From NCBI GenBank assembly GCA_025451145.1, contig JANWKX010000048.1:1-5709 (forward strand): 5,709 nucleotides of DNA, written 5' to 3'. The notes under the pieces were generated by a model that saw only the letters and a list, made by a program, of their open reading frames with translations, ran no database searches and was not told where the DNA came from. This stretch comes from Vampirovibrionales bacterium (GTDB lineage Bacteria > Cyanobacteriota > Vampirovibrionia > Vampirovibrionales > JAGQHJ01). The position numbers and the translations under genes were made by a program. Below, piece by piece: positions 1-4,803 of this stretch. The stretch's first letter is position 1; each line of letters begins with the position of its first letter.

Positions 1-25
1 CTATATTGATTATTTAATGAAGGCT

Positions 26-2512
26 TTATTCTTTGTCTTCATCAATAATAGGGATGATTTTGGTGACAGAGGCTACGCTATCATCCTCATCCAGGTTTTG
101 GAGCCTGACGCCAGTGGCCGCACGGCCTTGCTTAGAGATATCCTTGGCTTTTAGTCGAACCACAACCCCTTTGGCGCTCACGATCATCAGTTCATCGTCC
201 TCTTGAACGGTCATGACGTTGGTCAAACGGCTTGTGGCGTTTTTAAACTTGGTGGCAATCAGCCCGATGCCGCCTCTGTTCTGAGGACGAAACTCGGTGA
301 TGCTGGTCCGTTTGCCGAAGCCATCGGTGGTCACCACCAGGAGATCAATGTCTTCTTTCATGGGGACAATGCTAAAGTCGATGATATAGTCGCCTTGACG
401 CATTTTCATGGCCGTGACCCCTCGTGCGGTTCTGCCCAAGGGCCTTAGATCCCCACATGCAAATCGAATGGCCATCCCCATTGCGGTTCCGATGATGATG
501 TAATCCTTTTCACAGGAGTTATGGGCCACCCACTCCAGGCGATCGCCTTCCTCCAGACCAATGGCAATGAGTCCGTTTCGCCGGATGTTATCGAAATTCC
601 CCAGGAGAATCCGCTTGGTCCAGCCTTGACGGGTCAGCATGATAAAGGACGAACTGGGATCGCTGTTGGATGTCATCGGGATAATGGCGGTAATCTTCTC
701 ATCCTGATTCAGTGGAAGCAGGTTGATGATGGGCAATCCTTTGGCGCTTCTGCCGCCTTCAGGCAAATCATAGACATTCAGACGATAGACAACACCCCGA
801 TCGCTGAAGAACAAGACCGAGTCGTGCATTCCGGCGGTGAAGATATGGACCACGTCATCTTCATCCTTGGTCTTGATGCCACCTTTACCACGGGTTGCCC
901 GGTTTTGGCGCTCAAAAGTATCCAGCGGAATCCGCTTGATATAACCCATTCTGGTGACGAAGACAGCCATGGGCTCATTGGGGGTTAAATCCTCGATGCG
1001 GAATTCCCCTTCTTCAGGTAGAATTTGGGTTTTACGAGAATCCCCGAATTTATCCCGAAGTTCCAGCAATTCGCCTTTGATGATGCCCAGAACCTTCTGA
1101 CGATCACCCAAGATGGCTCTAAATTCGGCAATTTTCAAAGTCAGTTCGTTATGTTCGGCGGCGATTTTTTCCCGCTCCAAGCCGGTTAAACGACGGAGCT
1201 GCATTTCCAGAATGGCGTTGGCCTGATCAACATCCAAGCCGTAGCTTTCAATCAAGCCTTGGCGGGCTTTTTCTGTGGATTCTGCGGCTCGAATCATTTG
1301 GATAACCCGATCCAGATCGCCAATGGCGATAATCAAACCAGCCAGGATATGGGCGCGGGCCTCGGCCTTGTTCAGCTCAAACCGGGTCCGGCGAACCACC
1401 ACATCCACCCGGTGTTCGATGAACTCCGTCAGGATATCGGGCAGGTTCAGCAGACGGGGCTGCTTTTTCACCAGCGCCAGCATGTTAATCCCAAAAGTGG
1501 TTTGCAGTTGGGTTTGTTTGTACAGGTTATTCAGAACCACATCGGGCTTGGCATCGCGTTTAAGCTCAATGACCACCCGCATCCCTTCACGATCGGATTC
1601 GTTTCGGATATCACTGATGCCTTCAATCTTCTTGTCTCGGACCAGCTCGGCGATTTTTTCAATCAAGCTGGTGAGATTCACCTGGTAGGGGATTTCCGTG
1701 ATGACAATGGCGGTTCTTTCCTGGCGTCCACCGCCGCCGGGAATCAATTCAATATTGGTGACGCCCCGCATCAAGACGCTGCCGCGACCCGTTCTAAAGG
1801 CGTCTCTAATCCCTGAGCTGCCGACAATGGTGGCACTGGTAGGGAAATCCGGTCCTTTAATCCATTGGCGAAGCTCTTCTGCATCAAGCTGAGGGTTATC
1901 AATGGTAGCAATGACCCCATCAATAACCTCACCAGCGTTAAAGGGTGGGATATTGGTGGCCATCCCCACAGCGATCCCGTTTGAGCCGTTCAGAAGCAGC
2001 ATGGGCAGACGACAAGGCAGCACGCTGGGCTCTTCCAGGGAGCCATCGAAGTTGGGGACAAAATCAACGGTGTCCTGGTCGATATCCTGCAACATGGTCA
2101 TGGAAATTGGGGTTAACCGGCTTTCGGTATATCGCATAGCGGCGGCGTTGTCGCCTTCCACGCTTCCAAAGTTTCCGTGACCGTCAATTAGCGGGTATCG
2201 ACTTGAAAAATCCTGAGCAAGACGAACTAATGCGTCATATACGGCGGTATCCCCGTGAGGGTGGTATTTACCCAGCACTTCCCCAACGATTCTGGCGCAT
2301 TTTTTGTAGGGCTTATCCGGTGTCATGCCCAGTTCGTTCATGGCGTATAAAATCCGACGATGGACCGGCTTTAGGCCATCCCGGACATCAGGGAGCGCCC
2401 GTCCCACGATGACGCTCATGGCGTAATCGATATAGGAACGTCTCATTTCCTCCCGAATACTGATGGCGTGGATGTTTCCGTCTCCAAAAAAGGTGGTTTG
2501 CTTCGTGCTCAA
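26..2512 (-). CDS. gyrA: DNA gyrase subunit A, complete
   Basis: GyrA is the DNA-cleaving and rejoining subunit of the cytoplasmic A2B2 gyrase, which introduces negative supercoils using ATP hydrolysed by GyrB. The 828 residues are close to the usual family length. The breakage-reunion core spans about residues 30-510. Catalytic Tyr128 lies in AAAMRYTE and is preceded by Arg127. The quinolone-determining segment reads [10 protein letters not shown], with Thr89 at the E. coli Ser83 position and Asp93 at Asp87. The segment [16 protein letters not shown] (175-190) holds Ile180, equivalent to the DNA-intercalating Ile. The C-terminal beta-pinwheel (about 515-818) shows six blade repeats at roughly 536, 587, 643, 693, 744 and 796, which favours GyrA over ParC. 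The first box is [10 protein letters not shown] (536-545) rather than QxRGGxG, while blade 5 has a perfect QNRGGIG (744-750). The start is TTG at 2512, chosen because AGGAAG lies six bases upstream; the first internal Met (23) would cut conserved sequence. gyrB is not in the window. Confidence 0.97.
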   Translation of the reverse strand: MSTKQTTFFGDGNIHAISIREEMRRSYIDYAMSVIVGRALPDVRDGLKPVHRRILYAMNELGMTPDKPYKKCARIVGEVLGKYHPHGDTAVYDALVRLAQDFSSRYPLIDGHGNFGSVEGDNAAAMRYTESRLTPISMTMLQDIDQDTVDFVPNFDGSLEEPSVLPCRLPMLLLNGSNGIAVGMATNIPPFNAGEVIDGVIATIDNPQLDAEELRQWIKGPDFPTSATIVGSSGIRDAFRTGRGSVLMRGVTNIELIPGGGGRQERTAIVITEIPYQVNLTSLIEKIAELVRDKKIEGISDIRNESDREGMRVVIELKRDAKPDVVLNNLYKQTQLQTTFGINMLALVKKQPRLLNLPDILTEFIEHRVDVVVRRTRFELNKAEARAHILAGLIIAIGDLDRVIQMIRAAESTEKARQGLIESYGLDVDQANAILEMQLRRLTGLEREKIAAEHNELTLKIAEFRAILGDRQKVLGIIKGELLELRDKFGDSRKTQILPEEGEFRIEDLTPNEPMAVFVTRMGYIKRIPLDTFERQNRATRGKGGIKTKDEDDVVHIFTAGMHDSVLFFSDRGVVYRLNVYDLPEGGRSAKGLPIINLLPLNQDEKITAIIPMTSNSDPSSSFIMLTRQGWTKRILLGNFDNIRRNGLIAIGLEEGDRLEWVAHNSCEKDYIIIGTAMGMAIRFACGDLRPLGRTARGVTAMKMRQGDYIIDFSIVPMKEDIDLLVVTTDGFGKRTSITEFRPQNRGGIGLIATKFKNATSRLTNVMTVQEDDELMIVSAKGVVVRLKAKDISKQGRAATGVRLQNLDEDDSVASVTKIIPIIDEDKE

Positions 2513-2518
2513 GACTGA

Positions 2519-2524
2519 CTTCCT
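2519..2524 (-). promoter_or_regulatory. Ribosome binding site of gyrA, deciding a TTG start
   Basis: Read on the minus strand this is AGGAAG, six bases before the TTG at 2512-2510. No ATG or GTG in frame is as well placed, so this site supports the TTG as the initiation codon. A second purine run (AGGAG) lies about 15 bases further upstream but has no start codon at a suitable distance. Confidence 0.75.
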
Positions 2525-2553
2525 ATTCTAACTCCTATTGGGATTCGTACTAG

Positions 2554-2582
2554 ATTATACGCCAAAGGACCGGTTAAGTCTC
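2554..2582 (-). promoter_or_regulatory. Candidate sigma-70-type promoter of gyrA
   Basis: On the minus strand there is a perfect -10 box TATAAT (2559-2554). A weak -35 box GAGACT (2582-2577, three of six matches to TTGACA, keeping the GAC core) precedes it with a 17-base spacer. Transcription would begin near 2547, giving a leader of about 34 bases that contains the RBS. gyrA would then be transcribed independently of the orphan gene upstream. The perfect -10 and ideal spacing are seen directly; promoter activity is inferred. Confidence 0.6.
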
Positions 2583-2618
2583 GAAGAATCCCCAAGAAAA
2601 ACGCCATCGTTACAGTTT

Positions 2619-2646
2619 CGCAAAAGACGAAGGATGCCATTTTGCG
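2619..2646. repeat. 7-bp inverted repeat upstream of the gyrA promoter
   Basis: CGCAAAA (2619-2625) and TTTTGCG (2640-2646) are perfect inverted copies separated by 14 bases. The element lies between the gyrA promoter and the end of the 130-residue gene. It could be part of that gene's terminator, a protein-binding palindrome or chance. The A/T-rich arms make a strong RNA hairpin unlikely. Confidence 0.35.
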
Positions 2647-2658
2647 CCCTGTTTCCAG

Positions 2659-2677
2659 AAAATGATCAGGTCATTTT
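2659..2677 (-). terminator. Weak hairpin downstream of the 130-residue gene, possible terminator
   Basis: AAAATGA (2659-2665) and TCATTTT (2671-2677) form a perfect 7-bp inverted repeat around a 5-base loop. It begins 27 bases past the stop codon of the minus-strand gene at 2705-3097. The stem is A/T-rich and, in the minus-strand direction, the T run is part of the stem, so it is a poor intrinsic terminator. The position fits a 3' end, but strength and direction are uncertain. Confidence 0.3.
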
Positions 2678-2704
2678 GATTTGTGAAGGGAAAATCAATC
2701 GAGA

Positions 2705-3097
2705 TTAGGCAACTGTAAACAGGGAGTGGATTTGCTTGGCTTTAATGGCGATTTCCCGAGCATCCTGGGCCAGTTCTTCTCGCTCGTTTGGTCCTTCAAA
2801 GCCTCTGGGTAAATCTTCACCACCACCGTATCTATCTTTCGTGCTATGCACCATCGTAACTGGACTGACATCAGGATTTTGGGCATTGATTTGAAACTCA
2901 ACAGATTCCTTTGCAGGGCCATGAGGCACTCTGTTGCGTTTAAAAGAAATGCTCAAGGTATCCTTTGGCGTTTTATAATTATGATATGCCGCAAAAGCGT
3001 ATTCTCCTCCCGGTGTTTGGCCTGTGCCTTCAAGGTAATCTCGCGAATAGGTATATTGTTCATAGTTTGTCACGGCGCCAAATCGGATGTTTTGCAT
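2705..3097 (-). CDS. Hypothetical 130-residue protein with N-terminal IRFG motif
   Basis: I do not recognise this protein. It starts with ATG at 3097, with GGGAG nine bases upstream (3111-3107) and a candidate promoter before that, so the start is well supported. The N-terminus reads MQNIRFGA, with no signal peptide and no hydrophobic segment, so a soluble protein is likely. The first 41 residues hold seven of its eight tyrosines (12, 15, 17, 21, 33, 38, 41). A Gly/Pro-rich middle follows (such as YGGGEDLPRGFEGPNE, 90-105), then a charged stretch likely to be a single helix (about 105-125). There is no Cys or Trp and no catalytic signature. It is transcribed in the same direction as gyrA, but gyrA has its own promoter. 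The IRFG motif resembles VRFG in the neighbouring divergent orphan. Function unknown; good RBS and uninterrupted frame favour a real gene. Confidence 0.75.
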   Translation of the reverse strand: MQNIRFGAVTNYEQYTYSRDYLEGTGQTPGGEYAFAAYHNYKTPKDTLSISFKRNRVPHGPAKESVEFQINAQNPDVSPVTMVHSTKDRYGGGEDLPRGFEGPNEREELAQDAREIAIKAKQIHSLFTVA

Positions 3098-3106
3098 GGT
3101 TCATAA

Positions 3107-3111
3107 CTCCC
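3107..3111 (-). promoter_or_regulatory. Ribosome binding site of the 130-residue gene
   Basis: GGGAG on the minus strand, nine bases before the ATG at 3097. Another ATG lies seven bases upstream of that start but is out of frame and sits too close to this site, so the ATG at 3097 is preferred. Confidence 0.6.
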
Positions 3112-3128
3112 AGTTTGTAGTTCATAAA

Positions 3129-3157
3129 TATTTATTATTTGAAACAAAATATGACAA
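3129..3157 (-). promoter_or_regulatory. Candidate promoter of the 130-residue gene
   Basis: On the minus strand, TTGTCA (3157-3152, five of six matches to TTGACA) is followed after 17 bases by TAAATA (3134-3129), a poor -10 inside a very A/T-rich stretch. Transcription would start near 3122, about 25 bases before the ATG and upstream of the RBS. The -35 is good. The exact -10 register is uncertain because several A/T hexamers overlap here. Confidence 0.4.
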
Positions 3158-3260
3158 TCTGTGGAGTTTTGCAAGCCAACTTTGATTGAGAGAGGGTAAA
3201 TCTTAAAACTGCTTCTTAGGATTTCTGGCTGGAAAAAGGACGGCGAGAATGTGCGCGATA

Positions 3261-3277
3261 AGCATCGCAACGATGCT
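3261..3277. repeat. Perfect 7-bp inverted repeat with 3-base loop
   Basis: AGCATCG (3261-3267), loop CAA, CGATGCT (3271-3277). The stem is perfect and compact. An upstream GCGAT (3255-3259) can instead pair with ATCGC (3264-3268), making a second, mutually exclusive hairpin. The only short T run after it in the plus direction is CTTTGT, so it is not a convincing terminator. Role unknown; it lies upstream of the predicted plus-strand transcription start and so may act as DNA, if at all. Confidence 0.45.
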
Positions 3278-3348
3278 CTTTGTATAGGAAGTTGTAAACA
3301 TTTGTACCAATCCTTTGGCCCTGATTATGGGTTAAGCAATCGATCGGT

Positions 3349-3376
3349 GTGACCCGTTTTATTTTTGAATAATAAT
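3349..3376 (+). promoter_or_regulatory. Candidate promoter of the 234-residue gene
   Basis: GTGACC (3349-3354, four of six matches to TTGACA) is followed after 16 bases by AATAAT (3371-3376, five of six matches to TATAAT). Transcription would start near 3383, giving a leader of about 50 bases before the ATG at 3434. If correct, this excludes the in-frame TTG at 3365 as the start codon. Confidence 0.45.
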
Positions 3377-3420
3377 TTGTTGAAAGCAAGAGAAGTTAAT
3401 TTCTCATATAGCCAAAATAC

Positions 3421-3425
3421 AGGAG
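3421..3425 (+). promoter_or_regulatory. Ribosome binding site of the 234-residue gene
   Basis: AGGAG, eight bases before the ATG at 3434. This decides the start: the frame stays open back to a TTG at 3365, but that codon is preceded by a T-rich stretch with no Shine-Dalgarno and lies inside the predicted promoter. Confidence 0.8.
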
Positions 3426-3433
3426 TTTTACCG

Positions 3434-4138
3434 ATGAACATTCGTCTCTCTTCACCAAGTAGCCTTCATTTTTCTGGGAATCAACCAGCCAGGAAAGCTG
3501 GAACGGTTAAAATGGCCCAACAGCAACCCATGGTCGATTCAGTTCGCTTTGGCGATTCTGGATCGTTTAAACCACTCCCACAACAATTGGCCGATTTCGA
3601 TAGAATATTACAAACTCCCCACAAAATTGATGAAGATGAGTTATTTATTTCGGTCGCAATTGATCGAAATAATGAAAATCGTTTTATGAATGAAATTAAG
3701 CCAGCGCTGGAAGCATTAGAGGATAATGCATTCGTAGATGCGGCAACGGATCCTGAGCTAAAAGATAGAGTTGAAGCCTTGAGCCACCAGGTCATGATAG
3801 AAGTGGCCAAATATGGAGAGCAGGGTGCTGTTGAGCTAGCCTTAAGAAAGGGATTAAAAGCCCATTATGAGAGTGATAATCTCACGCCAGATAGCTCACC
3901 TTTGGTCCAGGCTGTCTGCGTTCATACAAGGCGAGGTCTTTCAAATGCCGCCACAATCGAAGCATTATTGAAAGCATTACATTCTGAAAATCAAGATTTA
4001 AAGCAATTCCCTGAAGTCAAGGCAGCTTATCAAGCGGCAATGGATACTCACAGTTGGTATATGGCAAAGCTAATCGGTAGTTATATTGGAAAATCTTCCT
4101 TTGGCGTTGAGCTTAACCGTTTGCTGCATCAAATATAG
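3434..4138 (+). CDS. Hypothetical 234-residue helical protein with LHFSG and VRFG motifs
   Basis: I do not recognise this protein. It begins MNIRLSSPSSLHFSGN. The first 45 residues are low-complexity, rich in Ser, Gln, Pro and Lys, and probably disordered. They contain two related short motifs, LHFSG (11-15) and VRFGDSG (37-43). From about residue 48 to the end the sequence looks amphipathic and mostly alpha-helical, rich in Ala, Leu and Glu (for example ALEALEDNAFVDAA, 91-104). One Cys (162) and one Trp (208) are present. No transmembrane segment, classical signal peptide or catalytic motif is visible. It is the only plus-strand gene here, with its own promoter candidate, a strong RBS and a 3' hairpin, so it appears monocistronic. 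Its DNA is more A/T-rich than gyrA (bases 3601-3660 contain 19 G or C), which could reflect low expression, relaxed constraint or acquisition. Possible roles include a lineage-specific secreted, effector-like or structural protein; none can be shown. Confidence 0.8.
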   Translation: MNIRLSSPSSLHFSGNQPARKAGTVKMAQQQPMVDSVRFGDSGSFKPLPQQLADFDRILQTPHKIDEDELFISVAIDRNNENRFMNEIKPALEALEDNAFVDAATDPELKDRVEALSHQVMIEVAKYGEQGAVELALRKGLKAHYESDNLTPDSSPLVQAVCVHTRRGLSNAATIEALLKALHSENQDLKQFPEVKAAYQAAMDTHSWYMAKLIGSYIGKSSFGVELNRLLHQI

Positions 4139-4149
4139 CCTAATATAAA

Positions 4150-4169
4150 GGGTAAGAAGAAATTTGCCC
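4150..4169 (+). repeat. Short hairpin just after the 234-residue gene
   Basis: GGGTAAG (4150-4156) pairs with TTTGCCC (4163-4169) around a 6-base loop. It gives seven pairs, two of them G-U wobbles as plus-strand RNA. On the minus strand those wobbles become A-C mismatches. No T run follows, so alone it is not a convincing intrinsic terminator. It may form part of a structured 3' untranslated region with the larger hairpin at 4184. Confidence 0.35.
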
Positions 4170-4183
4170 AAGGATTGCAAAAG

Positions 4184-4223
4184 AATGTGAAGTCCCTGAA
4201 CAGAAATTTAGGGGCTTTACATT
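4184..4223 (+). terminator. Long GU-containing hairpin between convergent genes, probable terminator
   Basis: As plus-strand RNA, bases 4184-4200 pair with 4207-4223 in an uninterrupted 17-bp stem around the loop CAGAAA. The stem includes three G-U wobbles (4189-4218, 4193-4214, 4198-4209) and a CCC/GGG core. It starts 45 bases past the TAG of the plus-strand gene and ends 25 bases short of the TAA of the convergent DUF421 gene. On the minus strand the three wobbles become A-C mismatches, so the plus-strand transcript folds better. The following plus-strand sequence (GAGTATTTAAATAG) is not a strong T run. In the minus direction CTTTTGC follows, so bidirectional use is possible. Confidence 0.55.
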
Positions 4224-4248
4224 GAGTATTTAAATAGATTTCGTTATT

Positions 4249-4788
4249 TTACCGATGGTGATCCAGGTAGCGGAAGCGGTGTTTGGTGCGAAAGGCATGT
4301 TTGACATCCTCTTTCTTGACCACGCTAATGGCTCCATCAATCTCCAAAACAGCCATTTGAATCTCGCCAAAGCTGGAAAATCCATGTTCACGGATGGCCT
4401 GAAGCAACTCGTCACGTGAAATATGTTCACTGCGCAAATGTTCTTCAATCACCTTCCCGTCATAAATGAGGAGTGAGGGGCTGCCGCCCAGGAGTCGGCC
4501 CAGCTTTTTATTTTGATGGACATAAAAGGTGACCAGAACATTTAATCCCAGTAAGGTCAGGGCCGCAATGACGCCACCGGTTACAGAGGTATCGGGGCCG
4601 GTCATGGCATTTTGGACAGCATTACTAATCAGCAGCAATAAGACCAAATCAAAGGGTGACATTTGGCCGATTTGCCGCTTGCCGGTAATGCGCAAGCCAA
4701 ACAGCACCACAAAATAGACAATGGCGGTCCGAACAAAGATTTCAAGCCCAGGGACTTGAGTCATCCAAAGATCCGGCCGCCAATGCAT
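4249..4788 (-). CDS. DUF421 / YetF-family membrane protein
   Basis: This is a small inner-membrane protein of the DUF421 (YetF-like) family, whose biochemical role is not established. It has 179 residues from the ATG at 4788. Three hydrophobic segments lie at about 15-33, 45-62 and 69-90. The family signature GKRQIGQMSPFDLV (36-49) sits between the first two. A soluble C-terminal domain (about 100-160) has the typical pattern PSLLIYDGKVIEEHLR followed by a DELLQAIREHG helix and a final strand ending in ISVVKK. The tail is basic (RTKHRFRYLDHHR). It follows the acyl-CoA dehydrogenase stop codon by only 15 bases. No Shine-Dalgarno is visible before it, so translation probably depends on coupling to the upstream gene. 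A TTG directly before the ATG (4791-4789) is an alternative start adding one residue. Family assignment is strong; the link to acyl-CoA metabolism is only positional. Confidence 0.9.
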   Translation of the reverse strand: MHWRPDLWMTQVPGLEIFVRTAIVYFVVLFGLRITGKRQIGQMSPFDLVLLLLISNAVQNAMTGPDTSVTGGVIAALTLLGLNVLVTFYVHQNKKLGRLLGGSPSLLIYDGKVIEEHLRSEHISRDELLQAIREHGFSSFGEIQMAVLEIDGAISVVKKEDVKHAFRTKHRFRYLDHHR

Positions 4789-4803
4789 CAAGGTTAGAAT
4801 CGC

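Larger units (their letters stand above)
3098..3433. other. Divergent intergenic region, 336 bases
   Basis: This stretch separates the minus-strand 130-residue gene from the plus-strand 234-residue gene and holds their 5' signals. The first 60 bases carry the minus-strand RBS and promoter. The middle (about 3160-3250) shows no feature I can support. A compact hairpin with an overlapping alternative sits at 3255-3277, followed by three TTGTA words (3280, 3292, 3302). The last 85 bases carry the plus-strand promoter and RBS. A 66-codon frame crossing 3070-3270 on the minus strand lacks an RBS and I do not regard it as a gene. Confidence 0.6.

Noticed and set aside
203..2412. Several plus-strand open frames of 64-185 codons opposite gyrA
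   Set aside because: They are antisense shadows of a strongly conserved gene, without RBS or recognisable products.
267..2512. Thr89 in place of the E. coli Ser83 as a fluoroquinolone-resistance mutation
   Set aside because: Thr is the natural residue at this site in many susceptible species, and Asp93 is intact, so resistance cannot be inferred.
2634..2708. A 24-residue plus-strand frame (ATG to TAG) in the gap upstream of gyrA, starting MPFCALFPEN
   Set aside because: The only purine run (AAGG) touches the ATG with no spacer, the frame overlaps the inverted repeat and the end of the 130-residue gene, and no promoter is evident.
3070..3270. A 66-codon minus-strand frame overlapping the start of the 130-residue gene
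   Set aside because: It has no Shine-Dalgarno, covers the promoter and RBS of the well-supported gene, and its sequence looks like translated intergenic DNA.
3365..3433. A 23-residue N-terminal extension of the 234-residue protein from an in-frame TTG
   Set aside because: No RBS precedes the TTG and it lies in the likely promoter, whereas the ATG at 3434 has AGGAG at ideal spacing.
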